Below are positions 1-5,244 of a DNA stretch of 5,244 bases, piece by piece. Both the position numbers and the translations under genes were made by a program. How positions within the stretch are numbered: the first letter of the stretch is position 1; every line of letters starts with the position of its first letter. The notes under the pieces were generated by a model, which searched no databases, was not told the DNA's origin, and saw only the letters and a program-made list of their open reading frames with translations. Origin of the DNA: Gammaproteobacteria bacterium (GTDB lineage: Bacteria > Pseudomonadota > Gammaproteobacteria > BMS3Bbin11); NCBI GenBank assembly GCA_030617565.1, contig JAUWVE010000111.1, forward strand, positions 1 to 5,244, read 5' to 3'.

Positions 1-527
1 TCAGACACACCATCAACCGTCTGCAGCTCAAACTTAAGAAACCAGTCCTGCAGACTACGTAACTCGGCAAGATCGGTTTTACCGGTACGGTCAACCAGTG
101 CATATTGATATACCCAGCCCACACCAGTGGCATCCGGGCCCAGCGAGGGCACCGCCTGCGGCGGTAATTTTGCAGTCACCTGGTTGAGGTATTCCAGTAC
201 TCGAGACCGGGCCCAGTAAGGGTCTGTACCATCTTCAAAGATGATATAGACATAAGAATCACCAAAGAATGAATATCCGCGTACCGTAGTAGCTTTCGGC
301 ACAGACAGCATGGCAGTCGTCATCGGGTAGGTCACCTGATCTTCTACTACCTGCGGGGCCTGACCCGGATAGCTTGTTTTTACGATGACCTGCACATCGG
401 ATAGATCTGGAATGGCATCAAGCGGTATGGTACGAATTGCATTGATGCCCCAGGCAACCACAACTGCCGTTAGTACGAGAATCATAAAACGGTTCTTTAA
501 TGACCAGTTTATAATGTGTTCTATCAT
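1..527 (-). CDS. cusA: Heavy-metal efflux RND pump, CusA type (partial, N-terminal 175 codons)
   Basis: This is the inner-membrane pump subunit of a tripartite RND exporter. It uses the proton gradient to drive Cu(I)/Ag(I)-type metal ions out through the adaptor and outer-membrane channel. Translation from ATG at 525-527 gives MIEHIINWSLKNRFMILVL, with a first transmembrane helix at about residues 14-34. The diagnostic HME-RND stretches follow: DAIPDLSDVQV (38-48), SYPGQAPQVVEDQVTYP (52-68), FEDGTDPYWARSRVLEYLNQ (97-116) and GPDATGVGW (130-138). I recall these as nearly identical to E. coli CusA and distinct from the drug-efflux HAE family. The gene starts 4 nt after the adaptor stop codon, with a GGGGA ribosome site overlapping the end of that gene, so the two are translationally close. 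The gene runs off the left edge; the methionine triad that would prove Cu/Ag specificity lies outside the window. CzcA or another HME-type metal specificity is the alternative. Confidence 0.95.
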   Translation of the reverse strand, partial: MIEHIINWSLKNRFMILVLTAVVVAWGINAIRTIPLDAIPDLSDVQVIVKTSYPGQAPQVVEDQVTYPMTTAMLSVPKATTVRGYSFFGDSYVYIIFEDGTDPYWARSRVLEYLNQVTAKLPPQAVPSLGPDATGVGWVYQYALVDRTGKTDLAELRSLQDWFLKFELQTVDGVS

Positions 528-531
528 GGCA

Positions 532-1839
532 TTATTCCCCGTCACCCATACGAGTCAGGCTGCCTTTCAGGCTGGCTTCTGAATCAATCAGGAACTGACC
601 GGAGACGACGACTTTTTCACCTTCCTGCAGGCCATCAAGAATCTCGGTGTATTCGCCAGATTCTATCCCTGTCTTTACTTCACGCGCATAAAACTTACCG
701 CCCTCTTTTGCCACCAGTACACGCGTCATTCTGCCACTGTCTATAATGGCTTCACGTGGCACAAACAGAACATCCTGTTTGATGCCGGAATATAATTTAA
801 CATTGGCATACATGTTGGGTTTCAGACTTTCGTCCGGATTATCAAACTGCAGCCTGACCCGTAAGGTGCGGGTCTTTTTATCCAGCTCAGGATAAACATA
901 GACAACATCGCCCTGCCATGTCTGCCCGGGTAAAAATGATAGTGATATCTCAGCCGGCTGTCCTTCTTTAACCCAGCCCACCTGCCGCTCAAACACTTCA
1001 ACCTGTACCCAGACTTTAGACAGATCAACCAGAGACATGATTCGTGTTGCCGGCTTCACAAACATACCCTGGGGTGTATTCAGTGACGTAACAATGCCAT
1101 CCTGAGGAGCTCGGAATGTGACACTCTGTTTTACTTTTCTCGTCTTCCTCAGTTTATCTATCTGATCAGCAGAAATATCCAGTGATGATAAGCGGTCCCG
1201 TGATGAACGAATCAGCCGCTGGTTTTTTGATTTTAGTGCCTCCAGGTATTCCTCCTGGGCATTGACCAGTGTCGGGGAATATAACTCGAACAGGGAGTCA
1301 CCCTTTTTTACTCGCTCGCCTTCGTTAGTGACGTAAAGTTTTTCAATCCAGCCTTCTATCCGTAAATGGATATGCCCAATTAACGATTCATCAAATGACA
1401 CATAGCCTACCGTATCGATCATGCGCCCGAGACGCCCCATCTCTACCATCGCCGTGCGAACCCCCAGGTTTTGTACCATCGCAGGTGAGATAGTGACTGC
1501 TCCTGCATCATCACCCGTCTGCATATAAACAGGCACCAGGTCCATGCCCATCGGTGATTTCCCCGCTTTATCACGGCGGTAATTTGCATCCATCGGTGCT
1601 ACCCAATAGTCAATTTTCTTCTCCATCGGCTGAACTTTATAAACAGGCACCAGATCCATGCCCATCGGTGATTTCCCTGCTTTATCACGACGGTAGTTTG
1701 CATCCATCGGCGCTACCCAGTAATCGATCTCTTTTCCCTGCTCAGCCCCCGCTGAATTGGCTGCATTGTCATCACCCGACTCACATGAACTTAATAACCC
1801 GGTGAATAACGCAATTACGAATATATTTATTTTTTTCAT
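532..1839 (-). CDS. cusB: CusB-type periplasmic adaptor (MFP) lipoprotein with duplicated heavy-metal-binding domain
   Basis: This is the membrane-fusion subunit that joins the RND pump to the outer-membrane channel and, in CusB proteins, hands metal to the pump. It has 435 residues. The N-terminus is a lipoprotein signal with lipobox LSSC and lipidated Cys19. Residue +2 is Glu, not the inner-membrane-retention Asp. Two identical 30-residue heavy-metal-binding domains follow (38-67 and 76-105), each with APMD and SPMGMDLVPVY motifs that supply three methionines. Next come lipoyl half-domains (about 153-190 and 238-270) around a short alpha-hairpin (190-235), a beta-barrel (about 275-350) and a membrane-proximal domain (about 355-425). 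The ATG overlaps the stop of the upstream channel gene as ATGA, with a strong GGAGAGG site 4-7 nt ahead. Homologues I know have one such domain, so the doubling is unusual. The family assignment is firm; copper/silver as substrate is inferred from the Met-rich motif and the CusA-like partner. Confidence 0.95.
   Translation of the reverse strand: MKKINIFVIALFTGLLSSCESGDDNAANSAGAEQGKEIDYWVAPMDANYRRDKAGKSPMGMDLVPVYKVQPMEKKIDYWVAPMDANYRRDKAGKSPMGMDLVPVYMQTGDDAGAVTISPAMVQNLGVRTAMVEMGRLGRMIDTVGYVSFDESLIGHIHLRIEGWIEKLYVTNEGERVKKGDSLFELYSPTLVNAQEEYLEALKSKNQRLIRSSRDRLSSLDISADQIDKLRKTRKVKQSVTFRAPQDGIVTSLNTPQGMFVKPATRIMSLVDLSKVWVQVEVFERQVGWVKEGQPAEISLSFLPGQTWQGDVVYVYPELDKKTRTLRVRLQFDNPDESLKPNMYANVKLYSGIKQDVLFVPREAIIDSGRMTRVLVAKEGGKFYAREVKTGIESGEYTEILDGLQEGEKVVVSGQFLIDSEASLKGSLTRMGDGE
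1525..1728 (-). repeat. Tandem 90-bp in-frame duplication encoding the metal-binding domain
   Basis: Two 90-bp units, 1639-1728 (first in the protein) and 1525-1614 (second), are separated by 24 bp that encode KVQPMEKK, giving a period of 114 bp (38 codons). The 30 encoded residues, IDYWV to LVPVY, are identical in both units. The DNA differs at eight positions, all third-codon synonymous changes, in codons for Ile, Asp, Tyr, Ala, Asn, Arg, Ala and Asp. The duplication is therefore intragenic, in frame and not brand new. Confidence 0.95.
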
Positions 1840-3104
1840 TTTACCTCTCCAGCAAGATAATTAAGCATGGCAATCGTTTGTGCCCGGTCGACTTCGAGAC
1901 GGATTGCTTTGAGCCGGGTATCAAGCTCGGCGACTCGCGCACGCATAACGGAATCAAACTCTACCCGACTATTCTCGTAAGCCTTGAGCGCAAGCACCGC
2001 ATGGCTGCTTGATTGGGGTACCAGCTTGTCTCGATAGAGGAGTATCTGCCGATCAAGAATACGTAATGCTGATTGTGCGCGCTGCAACTGACTTGCCAGC
2101 TTTCGTACAGCTGTCTCACGGTCCTGCTTAACTGCCTGCAGGTTCTGTTGCGCTGAGGCCAGCTTCCGGTCCTGCCTTTTATTTGTAAACAGTGGAATAT
2201 CCAGCAGCACCTTTGCAGAGAGAAAATTTGCCCTGTCACTGCCATCCGGATTCTCTCCACTGCGATCGCCGTAGGTAACATCCAGAGCAACACCGGGTTT
2301 GTACGCCTGGCGCGATAAATCAACACTACTATTCTTTGCACGAATTTCGGCATCATCAGCCTGAATAACTGGATGGCTGGTGAAATCTTCCGGGATGACA
2401 GGCGACTGCATTTCCGGCAACTCACCCGGCAGCTCGCCCATGCTTGCTGATGAGCCTATCCAACGCGATAGATCCGACCTTGCCATATCCTGCTTGATAC
2501 GTATTCCTTCAAGGCGGTCGGTCAACCTGTCCAGTTCAAGTCCGGACTGAACAACGTCCTGCTGTGTAGCACTGCCTACTCGATAACGGGACTCGGTAAC
2601 GCCAACCAGGTTGCTAAACCAGCCTCGACTTTGCTTAACAATCTCTTCTGCCTTTAACCAGTAGAAAAGCTCCAGCCAGCTTTTGCTCACATCCCGGGTA
2701 GCCTTAAGCAGAGCATCCTTTGACATATAACGGGATTGTGATGCCTTGTCCTCATTCATTCTGGACTTTATAGAACGGCTGGAACCACGAGGAAAAAACT
2801 GGACAATACCGACCTGCAACTGGGTCATTGGCTCCTGGTCACGATCAAATGTATCGGTAGGAAAATTCATTGCCCCCAGCTTTAGTTTTGGGTCTGGCAA
2901 TCTGCCTGCAGCAACAGATTCTTCTTCAAATCCCAGCGCACGGTATTCGAATGACTGTGAGACAGTCTCAGAACCCAGTGTTCGTTGTATAGCCTGCTCC
3001 AGGGTCAGGATATCTGTATCTTGCGACACGTCCACAGCAAAGGATTGAATAGACAAGCTTAATAAAAATAGTACGCACAGGTACCTGAGAAAAAACGATT
3101 TCAT
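1836..3104 (-). CDS. cusC: TolC-family outer-membrane efflux channel of the Cus-type system
   Basis: This is the outer-membrane factor through which the RND complex expels metal. It has 422 residues, somewhat shorter than E. coli CusC. A Sec signal peptide (hydrophobic 7-20, likely cleavage after SFA at residue 23) precedes two OEP-type repeats, roughly residues 30-230 and 235-420, rich in long amphipathic helices. Recognisable family stretches are GRLPDPKLKLGAMNFP near the first strand, LLDIPLFTNKRQDRKL in the second repeat, and the terminal VDRAQTIAMLNYLAGE. There is no lipobox at the signal cleavage site, unlike E. coli CusC, so it is probably not lipidated. The ATG at 3102-3104 has an AGAGGTG ribosome site about 8 nt upstream. 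The TGA stop overlaps the adaptor start by 4 nt, indicating coupled translation. The symbol is given by operon context; TolC-family proteins are hard to name by sequence alone. Confidence 0.9.
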   Translation of the reverse strand: MKSFFLRYLCVLFLLSLSIQSFAVDVSQDTDILTLEQAIQRTLGSETVSQSFEYRALGFEEESVAAGRLPDPKLKLGAMNFPTDTFDRDQEPMTQLQVGIVQFFPRGSSRSIKSRMNEDKASQSRYMSKDALLKATRDVSKSWLELFYWLKAEEIVKQSRGWFSNLVGVTESRYRVGSATQQDVVQSGLELDRLTDRLEGIRIKQDMARSDLSRWIGSSASMGELPGELPEMQSPVIPEDFTSHPVIQADDAEIRAKNSSVDLSRQAYKPGVALDVTYGDRSGENPDGSDRANFLSAKVLLDIPLFTNKRQDRKLASAQQNLQAVKQDRETAVRKLASQLQRAQSALRILDRQILLYRDKLVPQSSSHAVLALKAYENSRVEFDSVMRARVAELDTRLKAIRLEVDRAQTIAMLNYLAGEVK

Positions 3105-3125
3105 TTATTACACCTCTGAAAACTA

Positions 3126-3143
3126 GCATGTGATATCACATGC
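3126..3143. promoter_or_regulatory. Perfect 18-bp palindrome, possible operator or attenuating hairpin
   Basis: GCATGTGATATCACATGC reads the same on both strands and lies 22 nt ahead of the channel-gene start codon, in the 79-bp gap after the Cys/His-rich gene. As DNA it could be an operator for a dimeric regulator. As RNA it can fold into a 7-bp stem with an ATAT loop, followed on the minus strand by TAGTTTTC, which would make only a weak terminator or a processing site. No second copy was seen in the window. Confidence 0.5.
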
Positions 3144-3183
3144 ACAAACACACAGCCCTCCGGTCAAAAAGAGCGGGAGATAG

Positions 3184-3531
3184 TCAGAGTATGTTTATCG
3201 GGGGTCGAAGCGGGGTATTGGCCAAACCATTATCGGGGCCATACAGGAGAATAGCCGCTGTATAGGACAGGGCAGACTGAAGGGATTTGACACCAGTCTC
3301 TACAAATAATGCGGAAAGTTTACTTAAGTGATTACACTGCATTGACTGGCAATGGTTATTGCATTGATCATCCTGACAACAGGATTTGCTATCCTGCTCA
3401 TGGCCTGAATGCTCCTCGCAATGTGAAGTCTGTTTCGTTTCACTATCACTCATCAGCGCAGAATAGGCGACAGAAACCGGAGAGATAACCAGTAAAAGAG
3501 ACAGCAAAATAATAATTTTCTTTATATTCAC
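3184..3531 (-). CDS. Small secreted Cys/His-rich protein, putative periplasmic metal-binding accessory
   Basis: I do not recognise a named family with certainty. The 115-residue product has a clear Sec signal (MNIKKIIILLSLLLVISPVS, likely cleavage after YSA at 25). A dense block follows at residues 37-68 with six Cys (38, 51, 52, 57, 61, 66) and His at 37, 41, 44, 60 and 68, including CCxxxxC, HC and CxxxxCxH patterns. A less polar tail ends in PLRPPINIL. Small proteins of this build, with a signal, a His/Cys cluster and a terminal RPP motif, are often found beside copper-efflux genes in Gammaproteobacteria (some are grouped as DUF2946-like); I offer that from memory only. The start is GTG (3529-3531) with no good ribosome site; the next in-frame ATG (Met27) would remove the signal, so GTG is preferred. 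It lies 79 bp ahead of the channel gene on the same strand and is probably the first gene of that operon. Metal binding is inferred. Confidence 0.8.
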   Translation of the reverse strand: MNIKKIIILLSLLLVISPVSVAYSALMSDSETKQTSHCEEHSGHEQDSKSCCQDDQCNNHCQSMQCNHLSKLSALFVETGVKSLQSALSYTAAILLYGPDNGLANTPLRPPINIL

Positions 3532-3558
3532 AGTGTTGAGTATCAGAGCTTTCCCGGT

Positions 3559-3587
3559 ATTCTTCAGTTATTGGTATGACCTGTCAA
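3559..3587 (-). promoter_or_regulatory. Candidate sigma-70 promoter for the Cys/His-rich gene and cus operon
   Basis: On the minus strand a perfect TTGACA -35 box (3582-3587) is followed after 17 bp by AAGAAT (3559-3564), which matches four of six -10 bases. Transcription would begin near 3552, about 20 nt before the GTG start. The 17-bp spacing is normal, unlike the stretched spacing of MerR/CueR-activated promoters. It lies in the 101-bp gap after the double-thioredoxin gene. Confidence 0.45.
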
Positions 3588-3632
3588 GTTTCTGCAAGTT
3601 CCCTGAATGCTGCACTGCATATAATTTTCTGA

Positions 3633-4685
3633 CTATTTCAACAGGTCGACTTCAATGCCCTGTTCTCTTAATCTACTTGCACGAGCTTCAACAAAACGCT
3701 GAAATTCTTTCTCTTGGAGGTAAGCTTTACCGCTCACATATTCCATTGAAGACTGCACATGAAAGGTCCGTAACCAGCCTTCGGTACGAAACACTTCCTC
3801 TCCATTTTCATCAAAAAACATCATGCTCGGGACATAGGTCAGGTTCAACTGTTTTCCCCAGTTTTCTGCTGTTGTATTTTTCCCCTGAGGCGTGATTACA
3901 GGAGTCTTTGACCAGGTATCGAGCAGCACAACATCAAACTTTTTCAATAATTCAGCAGAACCCTGCTGCTTTAAAACATCTTCATGCAACTCATCACAGG
4001 GCGGGCAGTTCTTCTGTTCAAAGAATACCAGCAATGGTTTACCAGATTTTCTTGCTGACAGATCATACGGTGCCTGTATAAAGGAAGAATTTGTATGTAG
4101 TTCTCCACTTCCAGCTGACGGATTTACCTTAGCCATATAATCACGAAAGCTGCCGTCTTTTTCTTTTTTCAGACTGACGTAGTCAAGTGCAACTATAAAT
4201 TTGTGCGGAGGAACGTAGCCATTGAGACGCAGCACATGCTTGCCCTGTTCGTCGAGAAACTGCAGCGTAGGTGTAAACATTATTTTATTGGCAACAGCAA
4301 AATTCTTCTCCGTCGTTTCCTTGCCATCAAGGCCTACGACTTCCCGGTCACCCCACATATTGATCGCAATTACATCAAATTTATTTTGCAGGCTGTCAAC
4401 GATATCCTTCTGTGACATGTTCTCCTTTACCAGACGCTCACAGTACGGGCAGCCATCCTGGTAAAAATATAACAGCACTCTTTTGCCGGTCTCTGTGGCT
4501 TCAGAAATATCGTCTCGAATATCGAGAAAGGAATCCTTGAACCAGGAGGGCTTTTCAACATAACCCGGATTTACCATGCCGGCTGACAGCTGATTGTCTG
4601 CTTCCTGCGCGTAAAGGCTTGCGCTGCTATACATCGTGAACATGGATAGCAGAGATACAATATTTTTTAATATGCGACTGGTCAT
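3633..4685 (-). CDS. Periplasmic protein with two tandem thioredoxin-fold domains (SoxW/Thioredoxin_2-like)
   Basis: A predicted periplasmic thiol-disulfide protein of 350 residues counted from ATG at 4683-4685. A signal peptide (cleavage likely after LYA at about residue 26) precedes two homologous thioredoxin-like domains. Domain 1 (about 50-185) has DGCPYCERL with Cys79/Cys82 and a TPT cis-proline at 139. Domain 2 (about 200-335) has KNCPPCDEL with Cys227/Cys230 and a VPS cis-proline at 286. The halves align along their length, for example FDVIAINMWGD with FDVVLLDTWSK and LRLNGYVPPHKF with FRTEGWLRTFHV, so the gene arose by internal duplication. Single-domain relatives are the SoxW-like thioredoxins; the double form is less familiar. 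An upstream GTG (4698-4700) is also open, but GGAG at 4695-4698 sits 9 nt before the ATG and overlaps the GTG, favouring the ATG. The gene ends 101 bp before the Cys/His-rich gene on the same strand. Whether it reduces, oxidises or isomerises disulfides cannot be told from sequence. Confidence 0.88.
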   Translation of the reverse strand: MTSRILKNIVSLLSMFTMYSSASLYAQEADNQLSAGMVNPGYVEKPSWFKDSFLDIRDDISEATETGKRVLLYFYQDGCPYCERLVKENMSQKDIVDSLQNKFDVIAINMWGDREVVGLDGKETTEKNFAVANKIMFTPTLQFLDEQGKHVLRLNGYVPPHKFIVALDYVSLKKEKDGSFRDYMAKVNPSAGSGELHTNSSFIQAPYDLSARKSGKPLLVFFEQKNCPPCDELHEDVLKQQGSAELLKKFDVVLLDTWSKTPVITPQGKNTTAENWGKQLNLTYVPSMMFFDENGEEVFRTEGWLRTFHVQSSMEYVSGKAYLQEKEFQRFVEARASRLREQGIEVDLLK

Positions 4686-4694
4686 AATTATCCG

Positions 4695-4698
4695 CTCC
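4695..4698 (-). promoter_or_regulatory. Ribosome binding site that decides the double-thioredoxin start
   Basis: GGAG on the minus strand lies 9 nt upstream of the ATG at 4683-4685 and overlaps the alternative GTG start at 4698-4700. No comparable site precedes the GTG, so the shorter protein is the better model. Confidence 0.6.
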
Positions 4699-4791
4699 AC
4701 ACTGCTTATGTAAGGATACTACAGGATAAAAATCACACAATAGCACTGAAAACTGAAAATCGAAACAAGACGTTGAAGGCTGGCAGTGTGT

Positions 4792-4862
4792 TGTAGGTGC
4801 GAATTCATTCGCTCAAGAAAAGCTCATGCTACTCCATATGTTCGAATAAATTCGAACCTACA
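4792..4862. repeat. Inverted pair of REP-like palindromes (REPIN/BIME-like element)
   Basis: Two 23-nt arms, 4792-4814 and 4840-4862, face each other across a 25-nt spacer and match as inverted repeats at 19 of 23 positions. Each arm starts, reading inward, with TGTAG followed by a hairpin: GCGAAT-TC-ATTCGC in the left arm and GTTCGAAT-TT-ATTCGAAC in the right arm (read on the minus strand). A GTAG foot followed by a short palindrome is the hallmark of REP sequences mobilised by RAYT (TnpA-REP) transposases, and paired inverted copies form REPIN or BIME units. No transposase is in the window. Mobility is inferred from structure. Confidence 0.7.
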
Positions 4863-4872
4863 TAAGATTTTA

Positions 4873-4895
4873 CCAGGGCCTGACCTGAGCCCTGG
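4873..4895 (-). terminator. GC-rich hairpin after the four-cysteine gene, possible weak terminator
   Basis: CCAGGGC (4873-4879) and GCCCTGG (4889-4895) form a perfect 7-bp stem with a 9-nt loop, starting 13 nt after the stop codon of the gene at 4909-5196. Flanking TTTT and AAAAAA runs can lengthen the stem with one mismatch. On the minus strand the run after the hairpin is TAAAATC, not a T tract, so it is not a textbook intrinsic terminator; an mRNA-stabilising stem is equally possible. Confidence 0.4.
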
Positions 4896-4908
4896 CAAAA
4901 AAGGACAA

Positions 4909-5196
4909 TCAGCCTTGCTTGTCAGATTTTCCTGCAGAACTGCTATCAGGGACAGGCTTTTTAGAGCCAGGCTTCGACTTGTTCCGACAATAGGCACTGA
5001 TCGTTTTGCCGTTTTTAGTGGTATAGCTTTTTATCCAGCTACAGCTGTTTTCGCTGCTGCAGGCATCCTGCTGCATACCTTTACATGTGCCGGCTGCCAA
5101 AGAAAGCTGGCTAATTGAAATCAGCCCTGTGGCCGCCAGAACGAGTACAGTCTTGCGAATTGTGGTCGAGTTTGAAGCTAAGGTAGGTATTTTCAT
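4909..5196 (-). CDS. Small secreted four-cysteine protein of unknown function
   Basis: I recognise the pattern but not a function. The 95-residue product begins with a long n-region and a hydrophobic stretch (about 17-34), with likely signal cleavage after SLAA at 35. The short mature part has four cysteines (38, 46, 52, 70) in the pattern C-x7-C-x5-C-x17-C, with a CSW motif, an aromatic SY and a final AYCRNK, suggesting a compact domain with two disulfides. The tail (about 71-95) is Lys/Ser/Pro-rich and probably disordered. Similar small 'CKG...C...CSW...YC' proteins occur singly in many marine and environmental proteobacteria, from memory. The ATG at 5194-5196 has GGAG 7 nt upstream. It is separated from the thioredoxin gene by 223 bp with hairpins, so it is probably its own transcription unit. 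A disulfide link to the neighbouring thioredoxin protein is only a guess. Confidence 0.8.
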   Translation of the reverse strand: MKIPTLASNSTTIRKTVLVLAATGLISISQLSLAAGTCKGMQQDACSSENSCSWIKSYTTKNGKTISAYCRNKSKPGSKKPVPDSSSAGKSDKQG

Positions 5197-5244
5197 GATT
5201 CATCTCCATATGATTGATTTAAAACATCCAGCCATCCTGCTGAA

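Larger units (their letters stand above)
4701..4908. other. Intergenic region between the four-cysteine gene and the double-thioredoxin gene
   Basis: This 208-bp gap contains the REP-like pair and the GC-rich hairpin, listed separately. The remaining A/T-rich part (about 4701-4790) should carry the promoter of the double-thioredoxin gene, but I see no convincing -35/-10 pair. Minus-strand TAGTAT near 4716 is a possible -10 with no good -35 partner. Confidence 0.5.

Noticed and set aside
385..746. Two plus-strand open frames over the cusA/cusB junction
   Set aside because: They lie antisense to two strongly recognised genes and have no family resemblance or translation signals.
1554..1805. 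Plus-strand open frame with internal repeats (LLYHDGSLHPS-like units)
   Set aside because: It is the antisense shadow of the duplicated metal-binding domain in the adaptor gene; the repeats are explained by that duplication and there is no ribosome site.
1961..2425. Minus-strand frame of 154 codons inside the channel gene
   Set aside because: It is out of frame with the clear TolC-family protein, and its Cys/Arg-rich composition is typical of a shifted frame.
3129..3140. CRP site in the palindrome (TGTGA...TCACA)
   Set aside because: The half-sites match, but the spacer is 2 bp instead of 6, which puts them on the wrong helical phase for CRP.
3559..3587. CueR/MerR-type promoter upstream of the Cys/His-rich gene
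   Set aside because: The spacer is 17 bp rather than 19-20 bp, and no ACCTTCC/GGAAGGT dyad is present between the boxes.
3604..3622. Short GCAGTGCAGC-like repeat after the thioredoxin gene considered as a terminator
   Set aside because: The stem is too short and is not followed by a T tract, so no terminator can be supported between these two genes.
3533..3895. Plus-strand open frame over the promoter gap and the end of the thioredoxin gene
   Set aside because: It is mostly antisense to the second thioredoxin domain; there is no recognisable protein or ribosome site.
4786..5118. Plus-strand open frame of 110 codons covering the REP pair and the four-Cys gene
   Set aside because: It reads through the REP hairpins (giving CRCEFIRSR-type sequence) and then antisense to a gene with a signal peptide and a good ribosome site.

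Overview
This window looks like the chromosome of a gammaproteobacterium. The base composition is moderate, every confident gene lies on the minus strand, and the closest remembered relatives of the encoded proteins are gammaproteobacterial metal-efflux and periplasmic thiol proteins. The genus cannot be named from the sequence alone.

In transcription order (right to left), the layout is as follows. (1) At 4909-5196 is a small secreted protein with four cysteines and no recognised function. (2) At about 4701-4908 is an intergenic stretch holding a pair of inverted REP-like hairpins (4792-4862) and a GC-rich hairpin (4873-4895). (3) At 3633-4685 is a periplasmic protein made of two tandem thioredoxin folds, with active sites CPYC and CPPC. 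(4) At 3184-3531 is a small secreted Cys/His-rich protein starting with GTG, with a plausible sigma-70 promoter in front of it. (5) At 3126-3143 is a perfect 18-bp palindrome just upstream of the efflux genes. (6) At 1836-3104, 532-1839 and 1-527 is a tightly packed cusC-cusB-cusA type operon for an outer-membrane channel, a periplasmic adaptor and an RND pump. Only the first 175 codons of the pump gene are inside the window.

The three efflux genes should assemble into a heavy-metal (copper/silver type) RND tripartite exporter. The CusA N-terminus is very close to that of E. coli CusA. The CusB-like adaptor carries a methionine-bearing heavy-metal-binding domain at its N-terminus. The Cys/His-rich protein is the likely first gene of the same transcription unit and fits a periplasmic metal-binding accessory. 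The double thioredoxin protein is a plausible partner for periplasmic thiol maintenance, but that link rests on position only.

The most notable feature is inside the adaptor gene. Its 30-residue metal-binding domain is present twice in tandem with identical amino acids, while the DNA copies differ at eight positions that are all synonymous. This implies selection, or protein-level constraint, on both copies.
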